A stretch of 64,000 nucleotides of DNA from Salticus scenicus (lineage: Eukaryota > Arthropoda > Arachnida > Araneae > Salticidae), in the NCBI GenBank assembly GCA_963930645.1, contig OZ005649.1, positions 41,692,664 to 41,756,663 of the forward strand. The letters are read 5' to 3'. Positions 45,075 to 55,861 of this stretch are shown here, in pieces; positions within the stretch are counted from its first letter, which is position 1; the number at the start of each line of letters is the position of its first letter. Made by a program: the position numbers and the translations under genes. The notes beneath the pieces were generated by a model. The model worked only from the letters and a program-made list of their open reading frames with translations. It ran no database searches and was not told the origin of the DNA.

Positions 45075-47395
45075 ATGTGCAAATTAGTTAATCGTTTCTA
45101 CCGTCTACGTACTAAAAAGTTTCGTGCCCTCAACCGTCTGAAATTTCTTTTACAATGCAAGAGACACCGCATTATCCCTAAATTCATTCAACTGAAATGC
45201 AATATTTCTGGTTCCAGTTTTGTAAACAAAGCAGTACTCAGGTCTAATTTTAATATTCTCCTTGCAGTTATTAAGGAAACTCGTACCAACATCGCCAAAA
45301 TTGAAAAAGATTTATTGTTTCTCCACTTAAAGTTAGCTTTTGAACGTCCTAATTTTATGTTGATTGATCACAATTCCTGGATTCATTGTGACAACCGTTC
45401 TCGTAAACACTCAATTAAATTACATGAGAAATTCACCCGGCTTCGTAATTCACAGAGTGCTATACATTCAAACAACTTACCTGTTGTCAATAAAAATGCA
45501 ATCGTTAATCTATCCAGTACTGATATTTCCAATAGTCAAAATTCTGTTCTCAAACTCAATTCAAATTTTGCCATTTCTAAACCTCCTTCTTTTCCTCAGT
45601 TAATTGCACCGGTTGAAAAAGCTTTCAAAAATTCTCGACTGACTGACCAACAGAAAGAAAATCTTCGTCATTTAATCCTTAATAATGCCAATTTCAACTC
45701 TAAAAATTTTAAATCAAATCTCAGCCCTGCAGAAAAAAACGCCTTGAAGGAATTAAAATCTAATGAAAATATCATCATTACTAAAGCTGATAAAGGTGGT
45801 CAGATTGTTATTTTGGATAAAAAACAATACATTGAAAGTGTTACCGAACTAATTAATGATGGCCCATACATTCCTCTGCCCCGTGACCCCTCTCCTCAAG
45901 AATTAAATAAAATTAAATCTGCTATAAAATCTTGCCCCTTGTTATTGAACTCGACTAAATCCCATCTTATCAATTCTATTGCTAATTGTGCCAGATTTTA
46001 TGCTTTACCAAAAGTTCACAAACCCAATATTCCATTTCGTCCAATAGTCTCTAATATCGGTACTGCTTCCTATAATCTAGCTAAATTACTCACCACAATT
46101 TTTGCTCCACTTCTTGCTGCTAATAGTTATACTGTTAAGAATTCCATAAATTTTGACAAAAATATTCAAAATTGCCCTCACACTAATCTCACTATGGTTT
46201 CTTTTGATGTAAAATCTCTTTTCACTAATGTTCCAATAAGTGGCGCCCTCTGTTGTCTAGAAAATAGATTAAAAGAGTTTCATTTCACCTCTTTTGAAAT
46301 ACAAGAATTAATTTCTCTTACCCGCATTTGTTTATCACAAACCACTTTTTCTTTCCAAAATAAATTCTATCGTCAGTCTGAAGATTTAGCCATGGGTTCC
46401 CATCTCTCCCCAATTCTCGCAGACATTTACATGCACTATTTCGAAAGCAAGCTCTTTAAGAAAATATTCTTTCCTATTTGGACCCGTTATGTTGACGACA
46501 CCTTCACGCTTATTGACATATCTCTTCACAATATTGACCATGTCTTAGAAACCTTAAATTCAATTGACAGTAATATCCAGTTTACATATGAAATAGAAAA
46601 TAATGGCTCCCTTCCATTTCTTGACACCCTCGTCTCTCGCACTGTAAATGGACTTTCAACCACTGTCTATCGTAAAAATTTTGCAGTCTCCCTTCCTCCC
46701 CATGCGTGTTCATGTCACCCACCTAACCAAAAAATGGCTGCTTTCTATACTTTTGTAAACCGTGCCCTTAATATTTGTTCAAATCCTATTTTATTGAAAT
46801 CTGAAATTAAATACCTGAAAGACATCGCAATTGACAGAGGTTATGACCCTTCCATTACAGACAAAGCTATCCAAAATTACAAATCCCTCGTATTTCGTCT
46901 ACTAAATCAGTCACATCTAATATCAGTATTGTTTTACCCTATTTTTCTAAAACCAGTCAAACCATAGCTAAAATTCTCAAACAATATGATTTTAAAATAA
47001 TATTTTCGCCTTCCAATAAACTCACCTTTTCTCAGTTAAAAGATTCTATTGATATGCATAATTCTTGGGGCATTTATAGTATATCCTGTCAGTGTGGTTT
47101 ATCATATATTGGCCAAACTAAACGCAGTCTTAAATTTCGTCTAAAAGAACATATGAATTATGTCCGCAAACAAGAAACCAATAAATCGGCTATTTCTAAA
47201 CATTGCTGGGAGGAAAATCATAATTTTAAATTTAATTCAGCTAAAATAATTTGCAGACCTAAATTCATTCATGAACTCGATTTCCTTGAAGCCTTTCATA
47301 TTTATAAAAATTTTAAAAACCTTGTAAATTGTGATTTCGCTGTTCCCTATTTGTCTGATTGTTGGAAATTTTACATTCAGTCCACATTTCCTTAA
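45075..47395 (+). pseudogene. PLE copy 3: near full-length RT-GIY-YIG, one frameshift
   Basis: The first ATG is at 45,075 (MCKLVNRF), after about 130 bases of 5' leader. The N-terminal region has the basic stretch RHRIIPKFIQLKCN typical of PLE N-termini. RT motifs follow: KADKGGQ, FDVKSLFTNVP and YVDD. The conserved GLAMGSPLSP of copy 1 reads DLAMGSHLSP here, changing a Gly and a Pro next to the active site. One A is missing from a run at 46,873-46,876 (5 A in copies 1 and 2), so the frame is lost before the nuclease. The GIY-YIG part continues in another frame to the stop at 47,395. Probably inactive. Confidence 0.9.
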
Positions 47396-47537
47396 TTTTT
47401 CTACTGTTTACACAGCTACACATTCCTTAATTCCTATTGGCCACACTCCCCACCTCTTCTGTAATCCTATTGGTTGAACTAAATCCGGTCCCTCTCCTAT
47501 ATATACGAGTACTTCTCCAGATTCAGAATTCTTTTTT

Positions 47538-47583
47538 TGCACTGATGACGGTACGCTTTAGGCTACCGAAACAGCTGTATGCA
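47538..47583 (+). ncRNA. Hammerhead-ribozyme-like motif, PLE copy 3
   Basis: TGCA, CTGATGA, C, GGTA...TACC, GAAA, CAGCTG, TA, TGCA in order. Predicted cleavage would follow the TA before the second TGCA (after about 47,579). It lies 140-190 bases after the stop codon. Confidence 0.6.
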
Positions 47584-47637
47584 CCTCAATAATTTTTCTT
47601 TGGCGTTTCTGACGTAGTAGTTTATTTCTGTTTTAAT

Positions 47638-48181
47638 AAGTCCCCCCAAGGCCCAACTTTGACATGAGTCCCCCCCAAGGTTCCCCTATTTCATTCCGTA
47701 CACCGTTGTCGATATTTTATAATACACTCTTAATAGTGCTAAGGGCCTGTTTCAGTCGGTTTATTGAATGGGGATTTATTGAATGAAGTCCCCCCAAGGC
47801 ACAACTTTGACATGAGTCCCCCCCAAGGTACCCCTATTTCAGTCGGTACAGCGTTGTCGAATTTTTATTATACACTCTTAATAGTGCTAAAGGCCTATTT
47901 CAGTCGGTTTATTGAATGGGGATTTATTGAATGAAGTCCCCCCAAGGCCCAACTTTAACATGAGTCCCCTCCCAGGCCCAACTTTGACATGAGTCCCCCC
48001 CAAGGTACAACTTTGACATGAGTCCCCCCAAGGCCCAACTTTGACATGAGTCCCCCCCAGGCCCAACTTTGACATTAGTCCTCCCAAGGCCCAACTTTGA
48101 CATGAGTCCCCCCCAAGGTTCAACTTTGACATGAGTCCCCCCCCAAAGCACACCTTTGACATGATTCCCCCCCAAGGCACA
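47638..48181. repeat. Minisatellite array, right part
   Basis: Two long units start near 47,735 and 47,882 (AGTGCTAAGGGCC, AGTGCTAAAGGCC). Then about nine tandem copies of the short motif CCCAACTTTGACATGAGTCC (with a C-run and AAGG) span 47,930-48,181. Because the unit length is close to a multiple of three, several frames stay open on both strands; they are not genes. Confidence 0.92.
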
Positions 48182-48394
48182 CCTCCCCCTCATTGGGAAA
48201 AAGAGAAAAAATGTTGTTTTGCGGCTATAAGAGAGTTTGGACTTCCAACGTTATTTGTTACAATATCTGCAGCTGAAACACATTGGTTTGATTTAATGAA
48301 AACTTTGTCATGGAATTTAGATCGTCACGAATTAACTAAAGAAGAATTTGTCGATATTAACAAGTTTAGCAGTAGGCCTCTGGCACTAAATTAA
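48182..48394 (+). pseudogene. Helitron Rep/N-domain fragment
   Basis: The frame reads HWEKEKKCCFAAIREFGLPT then LFVTISAAETHWFDLMKTL, and ends SSRPLALN before a stop. This is the pattern of the Helitron-like N-terminal domain (order WxxKKxxLFAMIRxLGxPT, then a (S/T)xSAAExxW block), in which the following expected block DPVxCARxFD is missing. It is about 70 residues of a protein normally over 1,000. It begins directly at the end of the minisatellite. The terminal bases TAGGCCTCTGGCACTAAATT are the inverse of the start of each long minisatellite unit, so the array and this fragment share an origin. Confidence 0.7.
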
Positions 48395-50947
48395 AATCTC
48401 TAAATGTCAGATTTTCATGTTTTAAATAATGTCGTGTCTCTATAATTTTTTTTTTAATATTTTTTTAGATTTTGTATTAGTAAATAATATGGAATTTTCA
48501 AAATTCTTTTAAATATAGTTAGCAGCGGCGCAGTAAAAGCCCACTAGTTTTAATATTTAAAAAAATACGTGTGGCACTCGGGGACTGCCGCGGTAAAGCT
48601 ATTGCATAGCATTTTTTTTTATTCTTAGTGGAAGTGCTTTACTATAATATTTTATCATGTCCGGGAAAGCTGCTCAGGAATTGAAAGGTATTCCTCAATG
48701 ACATATAGTATATAATATATGTTTTAAAGCTAAATATTCGTTGCTTGTTTTTTGTATATTTACACGTTTTGAGGCTTCCTGATTACCGAAGTCAAATTTT
48801 TCACGTTTGATCTTTGTCTGCGTCTCTTAGAGTAACTTAAAAACAAATAACTTCAGAAGATCCAAAAGTTGTATTTTCAAGTTAATATAAGTTTGTTGCT
48901 AGAAAAATTTGATCAAGATTGATAAGTTTCAAGGAATGTTGCGTGTGAAAGTTGTCTGATCAATTTTAAGTGGGCTTTTAATTTTAATAACAGATTTTAA
49001 TTCTATATAGATGATAGTTTATCTATGTAGGTGCAGTAAGGAAACGGGGTGTTGAGGGGGAAGTGTACCTTTTACGGCTAGAATCACGCCCAAATGTTAT
49101 TGTAATTCAACCTACGTGCTCATTGGCATTGACTGTGGTAGGTGTTGGATTATATGCAATGTTCGCGTCTTCTTCATTATTTCAATATCAGCCGCAGGAG
49201 AAGTATAAACTTTGAATCCACCCTCCCATCCACAAGAGAAAAAAAATAAGACTTCTAAGGATCAAGGTAATCATAGAATACATACAAATAGAAACAGCAA
49301 CCGAACATAGAGAATCGTGGCGCTGTCTGAAGGATAATTTGTGAACTAATTTTTTATTTACTTAAAAAAAAAAAAAAAAAAAAAAAGAGTCACCTACTCT
49401 TGTAGGCCACATACATGACTTTATATTAAAATTTTAAATGTTTCAAAGACTTTCGGTCAATCCTTTATAACTATCTACTTTTTATAACCATGAGATAATT
49501 ATTTATCCTTGCTAAAAAAAATAAATAAATAAATAAATAAATAAACTCTTAGAAAATTATATTATATATATATATATTTTTTTTTTTACAAAATTTATTT
49601 AAGTAAATTAGTTATATAACGCTGTAATTCAATTTAACCTGTCATTGTTAATTTTTTTCTTTTCCTTCTTTTATATAAAGCCCCACTTTCAATGTAGTTT
49701 TTAAAAAAAGTATACCGCTTATTTACATGTCTCACCTATCTTACTTAGTCAAAGAAGATTGTTTGTTGAACAAGATAAACAAGTGAGATTTATATCAATT
49801 AGCCCGGTTAAAGAAAGAAAATAATATAAATCTAGGGTGTCAACGAAGATAACGCTACAAGAAAAATTGATGAGGCGAAAAAGTAAACAAAGGGATAAAG
49901 TTGCATTTTTTTCTGAAAAGTTACATTAATCTGAAGTGAACTGCAGGAACTTTTTGCACAAAAACTTTTTTTAAGTTAAAAATGTTTATTCATTGTATAT
50001 ACTGTTTAAACATTATAATAAATTAGGTTTTTCTCCACTTTTCTATGTGTGGTGTTTTTTCATTGTTTTAAATGTCAGACTTGTTACACATTTGCGTGAA
50101 AAAAAGACAAAAATTAAAGAAATACGTAAAGCTCATATCTCTTGGACGAAGACTATTATTTGCTAATTTATTTAATATCTTCTCACCCCGACGTTATTTA
50201 AATTTTAGAAATTTATCAATGTTTTTTCTAGATATTTTCTTCATTGGAAACTGATATAGCTTTTTTTTTCCCTCCAGATTTTAAACCATACACTTCTATT
50301 TTTTAATTGGTCCTTTCTTCTACTAATCATTTTAATGTTTTTAGTATTCTCACAACCGACAAAACTTTTGCTTTTCTATAGCCACTATTTCCCTATTTTT
50401 TTTCTTTCTTTTGAAATATATCGAAATCCTTCGACTAAATCAATCAGGAAAAAAAAAAGAAAGAAAAAAAAAAAAAAAAACTAGCAAAGTTGTGTTGAAG
50501 AAGTGTAAGAGTTAGCATCTATGCATTCTATACGTAGATCTCTTAAAAAGATGGGAAAAAAACATACAGTTATAATATTTAACGTTTATATCAAATGTGA
50601 TGTTCAAATGCCCTAAAATGAAGTGCGTTTTGTAACTTTTTACATTAGAAATATAATGTTAATCTGGAAATTGTAACAATGAATTACAAATAGCGTTTTT
50701 TTTCCTTTTTGATTGTTTTTCTTCTTTAGTACAATTTCATAGAAAAGAAAGATTACTCAGAATCTATAAGTCTCATAAATGTTGATATTTAGACTGCTTA
50801 CTATATGAAACCACAGATGCTAAAATTTTCGATTTCTTCGATGTTGCTAAGACTCGATTATTTTTGAACATCATTTTTTTATGATCAAGTTTCTCCATTT
50901 GATAATTAAATTTAGAAAATTAGGAATTCAGTCTTCAAAAAAAAAAA

Positions 50948-50989
<42 letters not shown>

Positions 50990-51078
50990 TAACAATAATA
51001 GAAAATGGTTTTAGCGGTGCTCTGGAATTTTTTTTTTTTTTTTCTTTGACATACGTGAGAAAGATAATAATAAATACG
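48395..51078. other. Mostly unassigned stretch with repeat fragments
   Basis: No gene recognised. 48,740-48,960 has TTTACACGTTTTGAGG and is a diverged family P fragment. 48,985-49,075 (TCTATATAGATGATAG, ATGTAGGTGCAGTAAGGAAA) matches the minus strand of 60,250-60,330. A-run at 49,364-49,386, (AAAT)n at 49,514-49,545, A-run at 50,450-50,480 and (AAAT)n/(AAT)n at 50,938-50,999. Confidence 0.5.
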
Positions 51079-51217
51079 CAGGGATGGCACACTGGTGCAG
51101 AACTCATACCACTATGAATGAAACTAAATTTTCTACTTTTTAAATAAACGATATTATAGGTAGCAAAATTTTTTAAACAAATACCGGTATGATTTCTGCG
51201 CCAGTGTTCCATCCGTG
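51079..51217. mobile_element. MITE, family A copy 3 (139 bp, inverted)
   Basis: It starts CAGGGATGGCACACTGGTGC and ends GCGCCAGTGTTCCATCCGTG. The interior is the reverse complement of the other copies. Flanks AATACG and AATATG differ at one base. Confidence 0.88.
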
Positions 51218-51479
51218 AATATGTTGCAACTATCTTGTTCCAGTCTGTCAAATTCGGCAATACAATGTGAGAGCTGCTACAATGCAGTAAAAAAGAACGT
51301 AATATTGTTTTTTGTTATAAACATTATTTTTTATCACGCATTTAAATAATGTAACAGTTCAGAAACACACAACTTCTAAATTAAAAATTTAACCTCATAT
51401 ATAAAGGGTACAACAAAATTAATGGCCACAACTATAAGCAGCGATAGAATTTTCCAAAACAAACAACTTTCACCATTTT

Positions 51480-51745
51480 TACTTTCGTCTATATAGAGAG
51501 AAAGTATTCGGGGAAAATTTCGAACTCTAATTTTCGATGAATATACACGTTTTAGAATGTCCTGAACACGATATGACTGTTTTTAGAAAAGGTCTGTCTG
51601 TGTGTGCGAATCACAAATTTTGTGGGCGCTGTATCTCACGAACCAATGAACGAAATTTAACCAAACAGTATTTAGTTGGACACTGACAAAAATTGGTGCT
51701 GATTAGTTTGGGGATCAGCAGGTGGCGCTGTTATCTCATTTTTTT
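51480..51745 (+). repeat. Dispersed repeat family P
   Basis: GAGAGAAAGTATTCGG, TTTCGATGAATATACACG, CTGTCTGTGTGTGCG, GGCGCTGTATCTCACGAACC and CAGGTGGCGCTGTTA follow the order seen at 8,884. The tail is truncated. Confidence 0.75.
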
Positions 51746-51831
51746 TCTAAATTTTTAAAATGGCAGTGTATAGGACAAAATTTTGAATAAATAGGCAAAA
51801 TGAGAATTATTTTCAACGTGTGGCTGTAAAA

Positions 51832-52349
51832 TTAACACTTTCTCGACCGCTGACGTAGATTCACGTCATTTGAAAATCTGTAACTCCGCCAATGGGCGTT
51901 TCTTTCGAAATTTGCATGTTATTTATTTCTTAACAATATACCCAATATTCATATTTGAACAACCAATATACTATGGATACAAATTCTTTGATTAGAAAGA
52001 GTATAATTATATTGTATATCTATTTGTATTATGAATGTGACAAAAAAAAATTTGTTCTGAAATATTATATTTCGGGAGAATAACGCCCAAAGGCGGACCT
52101 TGCTGTCAAAAAGACAAAAACATGCTGTCGCAAACTTGCCAACATACTAATTAATATTCCGTAATATTCTTAGCCCCGCCTTCTTTTTCACACTAGTATC
52201 TTTTTACAGAATTTTCTTGCTTATTTAATCGCAAATTCATTTGAAGACTTTTACTCTAAAAATTTACTGGTGTGAAAAAAGGGCGGGACTAACGACACTA
52301 CGGAATATTAATGAGGATGTTGGCAAGTATGTTGTCGCGAAAGTGTTAA
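51832..52349. mobile_element. TTAA-flanked MITE, family C copy 5, with nested MITE
   Basis: TTAA at 51832-51835 and 52346-52349 borders CACTTTCTCGACCGC and GTCGCGAAAGTG. Its right TIR is interrupted within the GCGGTCGCG motif by a family F element. Confidence 0.92.
52131..52331. mobile_element. MITE, family F (201 bp), nested
   Basis: The ends are CAAACTTGCCAACATAC and GATGTTGGCAAGTATG. The core GCCCCGCCTTCTTTTTCACA is mirrored. Flanks CTGTCG and TTGTCG are a 6-bp TSD with one mismatch, taken from the TIR of the host element. Length equals the copy at 19,948. Confidence 0.92.
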
Positions 52350-52404
52350 CATGAATTATTGATAATAGTAGTAGTAGACTAAAGAAAAAGTTTGTGTATG
52401 TTGA

Positions 52405-52600
52405 AGCATCGCTCCCCCCCTGGGGGGTGAATTATCCCCACAGAGAAGGGTAAATTTTCAGTATTTTTCGAAAGATATCGTCAATACCTTTAAAATGAAT
52501 GGTTGAACCATACATCTGTGATAATTTAAAAAAGTTATCGATTTTTTTTTTCATTTTTTAACGGAAAAAACAGAATAAAAAATCGTATTTTTTCTAGCAT
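52405..52600 (+). repeat. Dispersed repeat R, copy 1
   Basis: CCCCCCTGGGGGGTGAATTA, TTTTCGAAAGATATCGTCA, TGGTTGAACCATACATC and AAAAGTTATCGATTTTTTT recur inverted at 60,530-60,690 in the same order. Not otherwise identified. Confidence 0.65.
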
Positions 52601-52957
52601 TAGCAAAAATTGGCTTTCTGTCAGCACTTAGTGACATAATTCTGTCAAATAAAAATCGCCTGCATTTATTATGGAAAATAATTTAATAACTTAATAAATA
52701 CTTTGTATCACATGGATTTGGTGTAATATTATATATAAGAAAGTCTTGTGGTGGCCACATCATACTAGTTTATATGTGAGATCGGAAAGCGCGAGCCATG
52801 GTAAGGCACTTTCTCTGCAGTGGATGAAGCGTCGCCTTTCACAGAACCCGTCATTCAGCTGACACTTTTGCCAGAGATGCAGCAATATTCAAATGTGCCA
52901 TCCAAATATGCCCATTGAATCACCGGAGTACTTTGTCGCTCGAATTAGCGTCTAAAC

Positions 52958-53080
52958 CAGTGTTGCCAGATTGGGAACTTTTTTTATTCAACACCACCAC
53001 TAATTTTAATTGCAACGGTTGCCTAATCACTTAATCTATAATAATAAATCTTGAATAAAAGTAGTCCCCAATCTGGTCTG
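52958..53080. mobile_element. MITE, family K, internally deleted
   Basis: CAGTGTTGCCAGATTGGGAA and TTTATTCAACACCACCACTA on the left; TTGAATAAAAGTAGTCCCCA then ATCTGG on the right. The right half is shorter than in other copies. Confidence 0.65.
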
Positions 53081-54295
53081 AACTGCAGACGTTAATTAAA
53101 TGCCAACGACTGAATGATTCACTCTGTAGGGGACATGTAGCCGACTGTATTGCAGCTGGTGTTTGCGCATTTGAGCATTTGTTATGCTGTTTTCCAATAA
53201 TAAAGATTCTTAGTCCGTTATTATTTGTATTTATTTTATTCTCCATTTTCACCAAACAGGAAACAAGTTGCGGCTTACCTTTACTTTCCTACTCCCCTTA
53301 CTTTCTGACTCCACATTGTGTAGTGAAAGTTCTTTGTTTTGTCAAGTTCTATCACCACCTTCACTTCTGACGAGTAATTTTATTACACCCTGTATTTATT
53401 AAGGAAAAAAAAAATATTTCCTCTTTCTATGTTAAAAATAAAATATACATGACTACATTTCTTACTACAAAATATTTTATTCTTCTTAAACAAATATTTT
53501 ATTAGATATTATTTACTATATATTATTCATACAAAATATTTATATTCTCTTTACTCAAAACGCATATTTACTTGATGTACTTACTGAGTTTCGATAAGAC
53601 CATTTTAAGTGTCATTTTAAAGCCAATACTTAAAACTTTATTGTATAGGAAACAAATAACTAGAGCGGAAAAGCGTAGCGGAAAACAATTAGGGCCAAGA
53701 ATTGAAAAATATTGGATTTTAATCACAAGATTAAGTAGTAAAACAATTCACTTAACATGTTGCAAACACATTTACTCACTTAACTTTTCCTTCATTTAAT
53801 GAGCAATTGTAACTTATTGTTTAAAAGAAAAGTAAAATAAGAAAATTCGAGTGTTTCTTATTCGAGTAAGAATAGAATCTTTATTGAAAACATCGTTAAA
53901 ATAATAGCAATAAGTATAAGAATCTTTAAATAAGATTTCATGTAAGAAAATGTTTATTTTTGTGATAAGAGTATTTTACAGATGAAAAAGTTTGTTTACT
54001 TAAAAGTTTTGAGAATTTAACGCTTTTATAACAAACGACATAAGAGTTTTATATTTTAATGGTCTTTTTGCTAAATAACTTTAAACGTGTTTTGTTCTTT
54101 TTATTCAGTTATAAAATATCTTTCAGAAATTAGTCAGTTTTCCAAATATGAATATAAATATTGCACTTTTAAATAGTTTATGGCGAAATGAAAATGATTT
54201 TATATTTATTGACATTTTTTAGATTCTAACAAGAGAAATCAAAATGTTTTATTCTGAATGCTCTACCTATCTGGAATAAAATTAAAGAAAAATGG

Positions 54296-54334
<39 letters not shown>

Positions 54335-54451
54335 TTAATATTGGCAAAGTTTCAATGATATAAGACATTCATGAAATAAGCTATAAAATTTTATATTGTT
54401 TTATACTTAAAGAAATAAAAAAGTTTATTATAAGCGCAGAATGAATTATAA
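53081..54451. other. Unassigned AT-rich stretch
   Basis: No gene recognised; frames near 53,179 and 53,572 lack known motifs. (TTA)n at 54,297-54,334. Confidence 0.5.
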
Positions 54452-54651
54452 CATAGATGCCAACATTTTAATTTATTCCGGAGTGTTTTTAGCTCCGTCT
54501 TTAATTCACACCACTTTATTTATAAAAAATTTTACTTTAATATATATCTTCAATAAAGTAAGAAAATATTACTCACAAAAGATAAGTGGTCGCAAAAAAT
54601 AAAGGCGGGGCTGAAAAAACTCATGAATAAATTAAAATGTTGGCATCTATG
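54452..54651. mobile_element. MITE, family B
   Basis: CATAGATGCCAACATTTTAA and TTATTCCGGAGTG at the left; AATAAAGGCGGGGCTG and ATGTTGGCATCTATG at the right. No clear TSD. Confidence 0.88.
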
Positions 54652-54659
54652 ATGATAAT

Positions 54660-54857
54660 CATGGCTGTCAATATCTTAATTAATAATCCGCAGTATTATT
54701 AGTACCTGACTTTTTTTTTTCACACCTGTCTTTTTTTAGAATACTTTTCTTCTTCTTTCATCATAAATAGTACATATGAAGAGGATTACTCTAAAGATTA
54801 AGTGGTGTGGAAAACGGGAGATTGCTAACAATCATCCAGATTAGGTTGGCAACTTGG
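54660..54857. mobile_element. MITE, mixed F/D type
   Basis: The left half reads like family F (CAATATCTTAATTAATAATC, then CACACCTGTC). The right half reads like family D (AAGTGGTGTGGAAAACGGG, ATTAGGTTGGCAACTTGG). It is either a recombinant or a distinct family. Confidence 0.7.
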
Positions 54858-55180
54858 AAGCTTTTGGAAGCTTTTGTCCGCTTCACTTGTTACTATTTTT
54901 AGATTAATTTTCAGAAAAAATTAAATTACTATTTTTTGGATCACTTTATAAATAGAAACTAAAAAGTATTACAATGAAACTGCTGAAAACCTCGTTTCAG
55001 GCTATTCATTACATATAATTTTAGAATTTTAGCTTTCTCTAACATGTCTTGCTGCTGATGATTAATACCTGCTAACCATTTCATCATACCTGGTAGTATT
55101 TACAATTTATTCCGGAGTAATGTTAGACCCGCCTCTTCCCACCAATATAGTTTTGGAAAAAATTTCTACAATATGTAATT

Positions 55181-55861
55181 ATGACGGGTGAGGTTTCGGC
55201 TGACTTTTACGCTCAGCAGTTCTCTCCCAACCCTGCGTCCAACCCTTCCCACTTTTTCCATGTTGAGTCCACTGTTAATAATTTCCTTTCTAACCCTCCC
55301 AATGACTTACCTCTCAGTGTTCATCCTTATGTATATCATAACATTATTCACAAGCTTAAAAAGCGTAAAGCCCCTGGCTATGATCAAATCTCTAACGTTG
55401 CTCTCAAAAATCACCCTACTAACTGTATTATTTATATTACCAATCTTACCAACAGTATTTTAAAATTTAGCTTTTTTCCTCAACCTTGGAAACTTTCTAT
55501 CATCTCACCTATCGCTAAACCATTAACCAGCCTTTCAGACTCCACTAATTTTCGGCACATCTCGCTCCTCCGGTCTGTCAGCAAGATTTTATATTACGTC
55601 ATGTGAATACACCTTCAACAACATATTGATGACAACAATATTTTTATGCCAGAGCAATTTGGCTTCCAGCCCAAACAGTCTCCCACACACCAGCTGCTTC
55701 GTGTTGAGGAATTCATTAGTGGAAACCTCAACATGAAAAGAACCGGCTGCTATCTCACTTGACGTTAACAAGGCATTTGGCCAAGTCTGGCATGGAGGCC
55801 TTATATACAAATTAATTCGGCACAATTTCCCAATCAGACTTATACACCTTTTACACTCCTA
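55181..55861 (+). pseudogene. Jockey-clade non-LTR reverse transcriptase fragment
   Basis: A 142-codon frame (55,181-55,606) carries the N-terminal RT region of Jockey-type LINEs: FYAQQFSPNP, then KLKKRKAPGYDQISNVALK, the FPQPWKLSIISPIAKP block and NFRHISLLRSVSKI. After a stop the reading continues in other frames with EQFGFQPKQSPTHQLLRVEE and a block like DVNKAFGQVWHGGLIYKL, which includes the motif A Asp region, then NFPIRLIHLLHSY. The catalytic YADD region and the endonuclease are absent. It ends where a Tc1-like TIR begins (55,862). A possible continuation (TYPVRKVDD) is at 57,570-57,600. It is a dead copy, 5'- and 3'-truncated. Confidence 0.85.

Larger units (their letters stand above)
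41480..47637. mobile_element. Penelope-like element (PLE) block, three copies in inverted plus tandem order
   Basis: Copy 1 lies on the minus strand (41,480-44,025). Copies 2 (44,041-44,946) and 3 (44,947-47,637) lie head to tail on the plus strand. The junction of copies 1 and 2 is a short palindrome at 44,024-44,057 (GGATTTGAACAAATATT and its inverse). AAGTCACCACAAG (41467-41479) and AAGTCCCCCCAAG (47638-47650) form a 13-bp TSD with two mismatches in the minisatellite. A truncated copy upstream of a longer one forms the pLTR-like tandem known for PLEs, and inverted 5' pieces are also known in this class. The copies differ by few codons, so the insertion is young. Confidence 0.92.

Noticed and set aside
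40853..48181. CRISPR-like array
   Set aside because: Units are contiguous and degenerate without unique spacers of even length, in a eukaryotic setting with a PLE inside.
47887..48193. Two overlapping minus-strand frames with glycine-rich repeats (GGLMSKLGLGG type)
   Set aside because: They are readings of the 28-bp minisatellite in different frames; no start context or family, and the plus strand is open too.
53179..53370. Hydrophobic 63-codon frame
   Set aside because: Composition is that of AT/T-rich DNA; no homology recognised and no repeated copy here.
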